Of a stretch of 10,354 nucleotides of DNA, positions 1 through 6,377 are shown in pieces. A program made the translations under genes and the position numbers. Every line of letters starts with the position of its first letter. The stretch's first letter is position 1. Below the pieces are notes generated by a model. It had not been told where the DNA came from. It was given only the letters and a program-made list of their open reading frames with translations, and ran no database searches. The DNA comes from JAUXLW01 sp964195005. Lineage in GTDB: Bacteria > Actinomycetota > Acidimicrobiia > Spongiisociales > SHLN01. The stretch covers positions 1-10,354 of the forward strand of contig CAXMOO010000169.1 in NCBI GenBank assembly GCA_964195005.1, read 5' to 3'.

Positions 1-621
1 CAATCCTGGGATGGATACCCCGACTTCTACTCCGTCTCGTTCAGTGCCGATGGCGACCTGCTCAGCCAATGGCGGGGTTATGGATCATCGGGTGGCGGCT
101 ACGCGATCGGTTTTGATCCCTCAGAGCTCGCGTGCCCTTCGACTCCATATCCGCAACCCGATCGGTTCTTGAGCCGGGTCATCTACGACGAGGCCCGCCA
201 GGTCGAGATCCTCTCGGGCGTAGCCGATGCGATGCTGGACCTCTTCAAGGACGTTGCCGCGGCAGGACCGGAGATGACGAAGGCGCGCGGCAGAGTTTTC
301 TCGGCGTTGGGTGAAGTGGCCGGGTACGTGTTCAGCTTCAAGGACCCGGCATGGGCGGAAGAGAACGAGTGGCGGGCCGTGTATGTCCTGCCAAACGGTG
401 AGCTCGACGGTGTCCAGTTTCGGCCCGGGGGCGGGATCGCGGTGCCCTTCATGAGTCTGGCTATGGGTACCGATCCCGATGGGCGGCTCCCGATCCGGAG
501 GATCGTGCAGGGCCCGGCCGTGGACCCTGAGATGGCGGCCAAGTCGCTCGAACTCCTGCTGGCCGGCAACGGATATCGCGATGTCGAGATCGCGTTTTCG
601 GCCGTTCCTTTACGAGGCTGA
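1..621 (+). CDS. DUF2971 domain protein, C-terminal part (5' end outside window)
   Basis: Frame 1 is open from the first base to TGA at 619-621, giving 206 residues with no start inside, so the N-terminus lies upstream of the window. The fragment carries the landmarks I associate with DUF2971: an early SFSADGDLLSQWRGYG stretch followed by a GYAIGFD strand (about residues 14-40), VIYDE (60-64), FKDPAWAEENEWR (113-125), a VQFRPGGG-x-AVPF segment (138-150), and an ending in which a GYRDVEIAFSAVPLRG stretch closes the protein. The biochemical function of this family is not established; it is widespread in bacteria and often lies in accessory regions. The usual 'I-x-VGP' motif near the C-terminus reads IVQGP here. 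The gene is convergent with the cyclase gene at 702-2654, with 80 bases between the two stops and no convincing terminator. Family call fairly sure, role unknown. Confidence 0.8.
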   Translation, partial: QSWDGYPDFYSVSFSADGDLLSQWRGYGSSGGGYAIGFDPSELACPSTPYPQPDRFLSRVIYDEARQVEILSGVADAMLDLFKDVAAAGPEMTKARGRVFSALGEVAGYVFSFKDPAWAEENEWRAVYVLPNGELDGVQFRPGGGIAVPFMSLAMGTDPDGRLPIRRIVQGPAVDPEMAAKSLELLLAGNGYRDVEIAFSAVPLRG

Positions 622-701
622 CTGCCGCCTCGTCGTGCGCAACGAGCTATTTGAGGAGATCGCGGGCGGTGCCGGGACAGTGGCCGCCGGCCCGGTCCTG
701 T

Positions 702-2654
702 CTACATCCACTTCAGGCTGACGACCTCAGCCTCTTCGGCGAACCCCTTCAGCTCGATCGGGTGCGGGTCGCCCACACCGTTTGGTGCCTCGACCAGCCC
801 GGCCAGGTCCGTGCTTGCCAAGATTTCCCCGCCCTTAGCGTGACTGCATATTCGGGCTGCCTTATGCACGTCCTCGCCCGCAAGAGAGGTGGCAACCTCG
901 GTCACCTCCCCGATGTGCAAACCGATGCGCACCTCGGGAGCGAAACCCTGTTCCTCCCTTTGTCTGGACAATGTGCGCTGGATGTCGACGGCGCAGTCGA
1001 CTGCCGCCTGCGGCCGGTCGAACGATGCAAAGAACCCGTCACCAGTATTCTCGACCTCGTTTCCGCCGGCGCCGGCGAATAGCGATCGCAGGGTCTTGTT
1101 GTGCCACCGCAGAAGCTGCTCCCAGGCCTGGTCTCCAATCACGCCGATCAGCGCCGTCGAGTCCACGATGTCCGTGAACATCAGCGCCAGTGTGCTCCGA
1201 TCGCCCTTGGGCTTGTCTTGAGCGGGAGCCTGCATGGCGTGCAATGCCACCCGCACATCAGCCATGGCGCCAAGTTGTTCGAATGTGGCCCGGGCTGCCC
1301 CGAATTCGAGCTCGGCTGAATCGACTGAACCCTGGCTTCGGAAGGCCTGAGCCAACACCATTTGGGACTTGGCCGCCAGGTAGGGGAAGTCGTTGGCGCG
1401 CCACAATTCGATTGCTTTTCGCAAGTGTGGTCCTGCTTGCTCGGCGTGGCCATCGGCCAGTTTGACGGCTCCCTGGCCATGCTCGGCTTGAGCCACCAGG
1501 GCGGGTGAGCCGTACTCCTCGGCGATAGATGAGAGCTCTGTTACTGCGGCGCGGGCGGATTCGGGATCGTCCCGAGCCAGCGCAACCTCGATGATGGCTG
1601 GCAGCAAGCGAGCTTTCTTCAGAGGAGCCGTGGCATCGGCAAGGCTCTGGCTGATGAGCGTCCAGGCACTCTCGCTGTTTCCTTGCGCGAGTTGAAGAAG
1701 TGCCATGCCCGGTTGGGGATCGCGCCCGAGGCCGTGAGCTTGCCGGAAGGCCTCCTCAGCCTGGGCGAAGTCTCCCATGTGCATGCGGATTTGTCCGATC
1801 TCGTAGAAGGCCTCGCCGGCGAAATCTACGAAGTTGCCGACCTCGCTGGCCGCCCGTTGTGCCTCAGCTTCCGCCGACTCCCAGTCGCCGCGCAGACGCA
1901 TGATCTCGGCCCGGTGAATGCGGCACACGCCGGGGAATCCCGAACTGTGGCCCGCCCTTTCACACCACCGTTTGGCCGCGTCACTCCAATCGCCGGCCCG
2001 CCGGTAGTCGGCGAGCTGTTCGCAGATGTCGATCATGTTGCAGTAGATCTTTCCGGTATAGAGGGGACCGAGCTCTCCTCCGACCGCAGCCACCATCGCC
2101 TCATCCATGGTGGCCATGCCCTTGTCGACGTCACCGCCCGCCACTGTGATGCGACCCTGGTCGTGGAGGCTGATGGCCTGGAGATCCAGGTCCCGAAACT
2201 CAACACCGATGTCGTGAGCCCGCCGTGCCAACTCCGAGCCCTTCTCCAGGTCGTTGTCTGATTCGAAGGCGATGACGGCCTGAGTACGCGTGAGCCAACC
2301 GTGTTCGACCGACCTGGGTTCCGCCTCGAGCAGGCGGGCGGCACGTTTCAGCCAGCCATGGCCGAGCGCCGACGCCCTTGTGTGGAAGTGATCCTCGGCC
2401 AGGGCGATAGCCACCATCGCTGCTTTTTTCGGTTCGTCTGATTTGGTGTAGGCCGCATACGCTTGCTCCCGGGCATCGATGCAGTCGTCGGGCCTTCCCG
2501 ACCACCATGCCGCATGCGCCAGGTCCTCGAGTGCAGACGCCTCCAGGTTCTCGCTCGAAGCGGCTTCCTGCAGCAGCTCGAAAGCCGTTGCCCAGTCGCT
2601 GCGTTGCATGGCCTCGCGACCAGATGCGACCAGGTCATTTGCCGATTTCGTCAT
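702..2654 (-). CDS. TPR-repeat protein with C-terminal class III adenylate/guanylate cyclase domain
   Basis: The product has 650 residues. Residues 1 to about 480 form an alpha-helical TPR-like array of the type common in large actinobacterial LuxR-family regulators (segments such as AWWSGRPDDCIDAREQAYAAY, and YCNMIDICEQ followed by WCERAG and HRAEIMRLRGDW). Residues 486-650 are a class III nucleotidyl cyclase domain, which makes cAMP or cGMP from ATP or GTP. Metal-binding aspartates are visible in FTDIVDST (D495) and NTGDGF (D539), and the transition-state arginine in HKAARI (R601). The position usually Asn is His597, a replacement I have seen in other actinobacterial cyclases. The lysine expected before the GDG motif is Glu535, and the second purine-contact position looks like Ser590, so the nucleotide preferred cannot be read from the sequence. 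There is no signal peptide, membrane segment or HTH, so the protein should be cytosolic. ATG start with a modest AGGA close upstream. It lies 67 bases downstream of the oxidoreductase gene on the same strand and may be co-transcribed. Confidence 0.88.
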   Translation of the reverse strand: MTKSANDLVASGREAMQRSDWATAFELLQEAASSENLEASALEDLAHAAWWSGRPDDCIDAREQAYAAYTKSDEPKKAAMVAIALAEDHFHTRASALGHGWLKRAARLLEAEPRSVEHGWLTRTQAVIAFESDNDLEKGSELARRAHDIGVEFRDLDLQAISLHDQGRITVAGGDVDKGMATMDEAMVAAVGGELGPLYTGKIYCNMIDICEQLADYRRAGDWSDAAKRWCERAGHSSGFPGVCRIHRAEIMRLRGDWESAEAEAQRAASEVGNFVDFAGEAFYEIGQIRMHMGDFAQAEEAFRQAHGLGRDPQPGMALLQLAQGNSESAWTLISQSLADATAPLKKARLLPAIIEVALARDDPESARAAVTELSSIAEEYGSPALVAQAEHGQGAVKLADGHAEQAGPHLRKAIELWRANDFPYLAAKSQMVLAQAFRSQGSVDSAELEFGAARATFEQLGAMADVRVALHAMQAPAQDKPKGDRSTLALMFTDIVDSTALIGVIGDQAWEQLLRWHNKTLRSLFAGAGGNEVENTGDGFFASFDRPQAAVDCAVDIQRTLSRQREEQGFAPEVRIGLHIGEVTEVATSLAGEDVHKAARICSHAKGGEILASTDLAGLVEAPNGVGDPHPIELKGFAEEAEVVSLKWM

Positions 2655-2721
2655 CTTCCTGCCCCAGAGATCGAGCCACTTCGGGGATTATCGCACACGG
2701 CCGGTTGGGCGGCCCGGCGGT

Positions 2722-3720
2722 CTATTGTCGAAAGTGGGGGATTACTAGCTCGCCCATCAGGCGGATGGTTTCGGTTGGATCTGGTCCCAGTGGGCCGCCA
2801 AGATTGATTTGCGTCACGCCGAGCGCTGCCACCTGTTCGATTTGCTCGATCACTCGATCGGGAGTCCCGCTGATCGCCAGCCGGAACATGTCTTCGGTAA
2901 CTGCGGCGGCGGCCTCGGCATGGTCGCCTGTCGCCACCAGCTCCTTCAAGGGAGCGAAGTCGGCCGGCCGCAGGCCCACCGTCTCCAAGGCTGCCGGTTC
3001 CAGATAGGGGCCGAAATAGGAGATCATCTGCCGCAGTACGTCGGTGGCGGCCGTTTGGCTCTCCGATAGCGACAACCAGGCGCAGCCTGAGATGTCGACT
3101 TCGGCCGGATCGCGACCAGCGCCGAGGGCGCCATCTTTGATTGCCTGCACCATGTAGGACGCGGATTCGGGGGGCGTGATCATCGGCAGGCTCCCGTCGC
3201 CGATGGCTCCGCTGAGGGCCAGGAAGTCGCGGCCAAAAGCCGCGATGTAGATCGGGATATCGGCCCGGAAAGGCTCAAACCGCAGATAGCACTGATCGGT
3301 CCACGAGAATTCCTCTCCTTGATAGTCGACAACCTCCCCCCGGAGCAGGCGTCGAATTATCTCCACTGCCTCCCGCGTATGGGTCAGATAGTTGCCGGCG
3401 TCGAGGCCGGTCCACTCCACCATTTCCCGTGTGTGGAGCCCAAGGCCGAGCACGGCTCGCCCTTGTGCCAGCTCGTCGAGAGTGGCGATGTAGGTGGCGA
3501 TTTCGGCGGGATTGGTCAGATATGAATTGGTGCCCACGGTGCCGATTTGAATATCGGACGTGTGCTCGGCGACGGCCGAGGTGAGAGCCCAGGTGTTCCC
3601 CATGAACGCATCGTGGGGAAACCAGACGTACTCAAAGCCTGCATGTTCGGCTTGCACGGCCAGGTCCACGAGGCGGCGCGGGTTTCCTAGGTATTGGATC
3701 AGTCGAAGGCCGAATTTCAT
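2722..3720 (-). CDS. LLM class (luciferase-like) F420-dependent oxidoreductase
   Basis: A 332-residue protein of the bacterial luciferase-like TIM-barrel family, close in pattern to F420-dependent methylene-tetrahydromethanopterin reductase (Mer)-like enzymes. Visible landmarks: an N-terminal MKFGLRL strand, AEHAGFEYVWFPHD (25-37), a TVGTNSYLTNPAEIATYIATLDELAQGR segment (61-88) matching the substrate/F420-binding region, GLGLHTREMVEWTG (92-105), IPIYIAAFG in the middle, and the closing stretch LGPDPTETIRLMGE then VIPHFR, which is characteristic of Mer-like members. Such enzymes move hydride to or from coenzyme F420; the substrate here is unknown and FMN use cannot be excluded. Length is normal for the family. 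ATG start preceded by AGGA with six bases spacing. It sits between the small membrane protein genes and the cyclase gene, all on the minus strand; a functional tie to the cyclase is not visible. Confidence 0.88.
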   Translation of the reverse strand: MKFGLRLIQYLGNPRRLVDLAVQAEHAGFEYVWFPHDAFMGNTWALTSAVAEHTSDIQIGTVGTNSYLTNPAEIATYIATLDELAQGRAVLGLGLHTREMVEWTGLDAGNYLTHTREAVEIIRRLLRGEVVDYQGEEFSWTDQCYLRFEPFRADIPIYIAAFGRDFLALSGAIGDGSLPMITPPESASYMVQAIKDGALGAGRDPAEVDISGCAWLSLSESQTAATDVLRQMISYFGPYLEPAALETVGLRPADFAPLKELVATGDHAEAAAAVTEDMFRLAISGTPDRVIEQIEQVAALGVTQINLGGPLGPDPTETIRLMGELVIPHFRQ

Positions 3721-3836
3721 TCCGTTCCTGGGGGCGGGGTGTCGGAAGAACTGAAGCTAGTCCCGGGCGTTGAGGGTTTGGGCATCGCAAGCCACGATGA
3801 GGGGGTCCCCGGCCGGCGGGGTCACACCGCCTGAGT

Positions 3837-3849
3837 ATGCCCCGGGCAT
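3837..3849. repeat. 13-bp perfect inverted repeat in intergenic region
   Basis: ATGCCC-C-GGGCAT, arms of six bases around one base, in the 151-base gap between the end of the 50-residue ORF and the start of the oxidoreductase gene. It could be an operator for the oxidoreductase gene or part of a terminator stem for the upstream genes. A second GC-rich stem (CCCCG, five-base loop, CGGGG at 3807-3821) follows on the minus strand. Neither has a T-run. Both could be chance in GC-rich DNA. Confidence 0.3.
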
Positions 3850-3871
3850 CCCCACCCCGGAGTCGCGTCCG

Positions 3872-4024
3872 TTAGAAGCGCCTGACGATCTTCTCGAACT
3901 CCCAGTCGTCGCGTTCCTGGCCTGTCTCGATGAGCGTGCCGTGTCTCCACCCCCATGCGGTGATTGTCACAATCACCGCAAAGGGGAGGAGCACACCGAC
4001 GACGGCCACGACGAGCATGGGCAT
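3872..4024 (-). CDS. small single-pass membrane protein, 50 residues
   Basis: Reading the minus strand from ATG at 4024 to TAA at 3872 gives 50 residues. Residues 3-25 are a continuous hydrophobic helix (it begins MLVVAVVGVLLP), closed by a W-G-W-R-H interface, followed by a charged tail that includes ETGQERDDWEFEK and ends IVRRF. This layout suggests one membrane span with a short soluble tail. 42 of the 50 sense codons end in G or C, which supports real coding. A second in-frame ATG is at 4018; neither has a clear ribosome-binding site, which is the main weakness. It is downstream of and co-directional with another small membrane protein (4137-4334). A perfect inverted repeat lies inside it (3956-3980). 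I do not recognise a family; function unknown. Confidence 0.55.
   Translation of the reverse strand: MPMLVVAVVGVLLPFAVIVTITAWGWRHGTLIETGQERDDWEFEKIVRRF
3956..3980. repeat. 25-bp perfect inverted repeat (12-bp arms, one central base)
   Basis: TGCGGTGATTGT (3956-3967), one central C (3968), then ACAATCACCGCA (3969-3980), an exact reverse complement of the left arm. It lies inside the 50-residue membrane protein gene, over the codons for residues A16 to A23 and flanking bases. As DNA it looks like a two-fold symmetric operator for a dimeric regulator; as RNA it could form an 11-bp stem with a three-base loop. No T-run follows on either strand, so an intrinsic terminator is unlikely. Confidence 0.75.
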
Positions 4025-4084
4025 CTATCGGCCGGATCTGAAATGTGAGGAGGATTCGGACGGCATAGAACCGGCAACCGGCCG

Positions 4085-4106
4085 GTCCCCGACTTTCGAT
4101 CGGGAC
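4085..4106. repeat. hairpin between the two small membrane protein genes
   Basis: GTCCCCGA (4085-4092) and TCGGGAC (4100-4106) pair over seven bases with one bulged C and a seven-base loop. It lies in the 112-base gap between 4137-4334 and 3872-4024 on the minus strand. No T-run follows, so it may be a processing or attenuating structure or simply chance. Confidence 0.35.
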
Positions 4107-4136
4107 TGTCCGAACGCCGACTATTGCTCTGATGCT

Positions 4137-4334
4137 TCAGGCCGGTGGTTTGCCTCGCAGGGCCCGGGCCGGGAGGCGGATAATTGCATCGAGCAAGTCG
4201 AACAGTCCCCGCACTGAGATCCCTATCACTCGGAACGGGATGCTCAGAAGCCAAACGATGGGGTAAAGGATGAGCGCCGGTAGCGCTAGTGGCCAGGCGA
4301 ACACCAGCAGCAACAACCACAGTAAGAGCTTCAT
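4137..4334 (-). CDS. small hydrophobic membrane protein, 65 residues
   Basis: The product begins MKLLLWLLLLVFAW and is hydrophobic for about 45 residues (probably two membrane segments or a hairpin around the proline-rich ALPALILYP turn), followed by an amphipathic stretch that includes GLFDLLDAIIRLPARALRG. The motif order 'IPFRVIG ... LLDAII-LPAR' resembles small conserved hypothetical membrane proteins I have seen in several bacterial phyla, none with a known function. The ATG is preceded by GGAGG eight bases upstream, a good ribosome-binding site, so this is likely real. It starts 42 bases after the stop of the SDR gene on the same strand and is probably co-transcribed with it. Confidence 0.75.
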   Translation of the reverse strand: MKLLLWLLLLVFAWPLALPALILYPIVWLLSIPFRVIGISVRGLFDLLDAIIRLPARALRGKPPA

Positions 4335-4376
4335 CGCTCGACCCTCCGTTTGCGGTGGATGCCTTGGAATGTACTC

Positions 4377-5309
4377 CTAGCTCTTGGGATTCGCCTTGAA
4401 CCATTCCACAGTTGCCGGGATGGCTTCATCCAATGGTGTGGCCGATTGGTCGAAAGTCGACTCGAATGCGCTCGAGTCCACCACGAATGGCTCCTCAAAC
4501 TCGAAGAGAACCTCTTTGACCTCGCGCACGTTGGCGTTGAAGACGCCGAGCAAGCCCACCATGGCCCGTGGCATCGCTGAGACTCCAACGGGTGTGCCCG
4601 CGGCCTCATAAACACGCTCGATGAACCGGCGGGTGGTGACGGTAGGGGCGTTAGGAAGATGCCAGACCCTGCCATCGGCCCGGGAGTCGCTTCCCAACTT
4701 GGCGAGCCCGGCAGCGATATCCGGGATGTAGCTGAAGGTGTGTGGCTGATCGGGGTCGCCCATTACCTGGGCCTTCTTGCCGGCCAGGGCGGGTCGGAAA
4801 ACCCTCTCGCCCATGTGGCTAACCAGGCCGCCGGGCCCGAAGTAGTCGGAGGCCCGGCCGATTGAAATCCTCGCGTCCCCGGTCACATGCGCCGCCATCA
4901 ACTCCCTGGCCATTTCTGCCCGTACCCGACCCTTGCTCCCCGTAGCCCGGTACGGGAGATCCTCAGTTATGGGTACTGGGCCGGTCGGCCCGTACCCGTA
5001 CATGTTGTCTAGCGTGACCAATTTGGCACCGGTCGCTCGCGCCGCCACGAGGAGACTGGTCTGAAGGGGAGGAAACAACTCAGGCCACTTCGTGTAAGGC
5101 GGGTTCAGTATTTGATAGATCACGTCAGCTCCTTCGGAGACCGACACGGTGAAAGTGGGGTCGGCGGCGTCACCGGCGACCAGTTCCACGCCGCTGTCGG
5201 TGGAAGCTCGACCTGAGCGATTGACGGCTACGGTCTTGTGCCCGGCAGCCGCCAGTTGATCGGCGAGGGTCCCCCCGATCGGCCCGGTGCCGAATACGAC
5301 CTGCTTCAT
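4377..5309 (-). CDS. NAD-dependent epimerase/dehydratase family protein (atypical extended SDR)
   Basis: A 310-residue Rossmann-fold protein. The N-terminus MKQVVFGTGPIGGTLADQL holds the GxGxxG dinucleotide-binding loop, followed by VAVNRSG at the end of the second strand, which suggests NADP use through the arginine. Further landmarks are VELVAGDAADP, NPPYTKWPELFPPL, LVTLDNMYGYGP, a GSKGRVRAEMAREL helix, SIGRASDYFGPGG, the PHTFSYIPDIAAGL segment, and VWHLPNAP followed by TTRRFIE. This order fits epimerase-like atypical SDRs found in actinobacteria; the substrate is not predictable. The frame is open upstream to an ATG at 5384, but the extra 25 residues are low-complexity and would precede the glycine-rich loop. 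The ATG at 5309 has GGAGAGG about six bases upstream and puts the first strand at residue 2, so I use it. It heads the minus-strand series that includes the small membrane protein genes. Confidence 0.85.
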   Translation of the reverse strand: MKQVVFGTGPIGGTLADQLAAAGHKTVAVNRSGRASTDSGVELVAGDAADPTFTVSVSEGADVIYQILNPPYTKWPELFPPLQTSLLVAARATGAKLVTLDNMYGYGPTGPVPITEDLPYRATGSKGRVRAEMARELMAAHVTGDARISIGRASDYFGPGGLVSHMGERVFRPALAGKKAQVMGDPDQPHTFSYIPDIAAGLAKLGSDSRADGRVWHLPNAPTVTTRRFIERVYEAAGTPVGVSAMPRAMVGLLGVFNANVREVKEVLFEFEEPFVVDSSAFESTFDQSATPLDEAIPATVEWFKANPKS

Positions 5310-5415
5310 TTCGCCCTCTCCAGCGGCAGTTCCCAGTGAAGCCGAGGTTACCGCTTGACCGCCGCCGGTGCCGAGTACCCTCATCCCCCATAGAGGGAAG
5401 GCGGGACGATTGCTG

Positions 5416-5447
5416 CGACACGGTTGCGATCCTCGCTTGTCGTGTCG
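5416..5447. promoter_or_regulatory. inverted repeat in divergent promoter region
   Basis: CGACACG (5416-5422) and CGTGTCG (5441-5447) are exact reverse complements 18 bases apart, in the 188-base region between the divergent SDR and SRPBCC genes. A weak -35-like TTGCGA (5424-5429) lies between the arms, with AT-richer sequence (AATAAA, 5448-5453) just beyond. This could be an operator over the promoter of the SRPBCC-rhodanese unit. The remainder of the gap shows nothing else I can support. Confidence 0.3.
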
Positions 5448-5497
5448 AATAAACTCAAAGGCGCTCGCTCATTGAAAACCGAGGATGGGAGCACTCC

Positions 5498-5977
5498 GTG
5501 ATCGACACCAGCGCCATTGCCGCCCGGGGAGCGGATATCCGCTTGCTGGTGCGGGAAGTGGAGGTAGCGGCGCCGCCCTTAGAGGTCTGGTCGGCCTGGA
5601 CCACCAAAGCAGGAATCGAATCGTGGTGGGGTCCGCCCGATGCCGAGATCGACCTGCGAATCGGTGGCCCCTTCGAGCTGTTTTTCATTATGGACGCTGA
5701 GCCGGGCGGACGGGGAGGCGAAGGCAACCGCTTTCTCGCTTACGTGCCCGGCGAGGTGCTGGCCTTCACCTGGAACGCTCCGCCCGACCTCGCGCTGCGT
5801 GACACCCAAACCTGGGTAGTGGTGACTTTCGCTTCGCTGCAGGATGGTGGCCACACACATGTACGGCTGGTCCACACCGGGTTCCTCACCGGCCCCGACT
5901 GGGACGCCTACGTAGCCTATTTCGAAAACGCCTGGACCCGAGTTCTGGCACGGCTGGCCGATCATTGGGCGGGCTAG
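5498..5977 (+). CDS. SRPBCC / AHSA1-domain protein
   Basis: A 159-residue START-like (SRPBCC) fold protein of the AHSA1 type, which binds hydrophobic ligands in a deep cavity; most bacterial members are uncharacterised. The landmarks are clear: VEVAAPPLEVWSAWT (about 22-36), ESWWGPP (41-47), the IDLRIGGPFEL strand pair (51-61), a GEVLAFTWNAP strand (about 85-95), LVHTGFLTG (about 125-133) and the closing helix that ends NAWTRVLARLADHW. The start is GTG at 5498 with GGGAG eight bases upstream; an ATG at 5485 is out of frame. It is followed 30 bases later by the rhodanese gene and is probably co-transcribed with it. No helix-turn-helix neighbour is present, although such proteins are often paired with ArsR regulators. 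Confidence 0.87.
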   Translation: MIDTSAIAARGADIRLLVREVEVAAPPLEVWSAWTTKAGIESWWGPPDAEIDLRIGGPFELFFIMDAEPGGRGGEGNRFLAYVPGEVLAFTWNAPPDLALRDTQTWVVVTFASLQDGGHTHVRLVHTGFLTGPDWDAYVAYFENAWTRVLARLADHWAG

Positions 5978-6007
5978 GCTCGTCGAACCCACACTTCGGG
6001 AGGGCTG

Positions 6008-6334
6008 GTGGACATCGAGACGATCGACCGGGAAGAGTTGAAGGCCAAACTCGACCGGGGTGACGATTTCAAGCTGGTGATGACCCTCCATGAATTCGCC
6101 TTCAAGGCCGCCCACATTCCCGGCTCGCTACATTTCCCAACCGTCGAGGAGGCGTTCGAAGGGCTGGATCCCTCCGATGAGATTGTGGTCTATTGCTCCG
6201 ATGCCGCTTGTGTGGCGAGTCAATTCGCCTATCGGGCGCTCAAGGACCGTGGTTACGACAACGTGCGGCGGTACTCAGGGGGCTTGAGCGATTGGCAATC
6301 GGCCGGTTACACACTCGAAGGTGATAACCCTTAA
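6008..6334 (+). CDS. rhodanese-like domain protein
   Basis: A 108-residue single-domain rhodanese, a fold that carries sulfur as a persulfide on a catalytic cysteine. The fold markers are AAHIPGSLHFP (34-44), IVVYCSD (59-65), LKDRGYDNVRRYSGGLSDW (78-96) and AGYTLEG at the end. Cys63 is in the catalytic position, with a second cysteine, Cys68, in the same loop (CSDAACVAS). The loop lacks the arginine found in standard CxxxxR thiosulfate sulfurtransferases, and the early 'DVR' motif is replaced by VMTLHEF, so the sulfur donor may differ from thiosulfate. The start is GTG at 6008 with GGGAGGG just upstream, in step with the SRPBCC gene 30 bases before. It is convergent with znuB; the stops are 43 bases apart. 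Confidence 0.87.
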   Translation: MDIETIDREELKAKLDRGDDFKLVMTLHEFAFKAAHIPGSLHFPTVEEAFEGLDPSDEIVVYCSDAACVASQFAYRALKDRGYDNVRRYSGGLSDWQSAGYTLEGDNP

Positions 6335-6360
6335 AAAGGTGCTTCTTTCTGGCCAAAGCA
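6333..6360 (-). terminator. possible weak terminator after znuB
   Basis: On the minus strand after the znuB stop, TGCTT (from 6360) pairs with AAGCA (ending 6340) around an 11-base loop, followed by CC and a run of five T (6337-6333). The five-pair stem is weak; the T-run is the main support. It overlaps the stop codon of the convergent rhodanese gene. Confidence 0.3.
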
Positions 6361-6377
6361 AGCCTCGTCTGTTGCTC

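Noticed and set aside
674..703. Possible terminator between the convergent DUF2971 and cyclase genes
   Set aside because: Only a five-base GACAG/CTGTC stem with a long GC-rich loop, no T-run, and it overlaps the cyclase stop codon.
1064..1077. 14-bp palindrome CGCCGGCGCCGGCG
   Set aside because: Built of simple CGG/CCG repeats inside a coding region; expected by composition.
1683..2261. 192-codon open frame on the plus strand inside the cyclase gene
   Set aside because: It is antisense to the TPR region, shows no recognisable motifs, and the minus-strand frame is clearly the coding one. Long antisense frames are expected in GC-rich DNA.
2687..2692. Minus-strand -10-like GATAAT before the cyclase gene
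   Set aside because: No -35 resemblance and a single hexamer is weak evidence; read-through from the oxidoreductase gene 67 bases upstream is as likely.
3973..4404. 143-codon minus-strand frame overlapping both small membrane genes
   Set aside because: It overlaps the better-supported 65-residue gene with its own ribosome-binding site and reads as basic, proline-rich low-complexity sequence.
5310..5384. Longer N-terminus for the SDR protein from ATG 5384
   Set aside because: The added 25 residues are Gly/Ala-rich with no ribosome-binding site match as good as at 5309, and would displace the nucleotide-binding strand from the N-terminus.
5579..6115. 178-codon minus-strand frame across the SRPBCC and rhodanese genes
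   Set aside because: It is opposite two well-supported genes and has no domain features.
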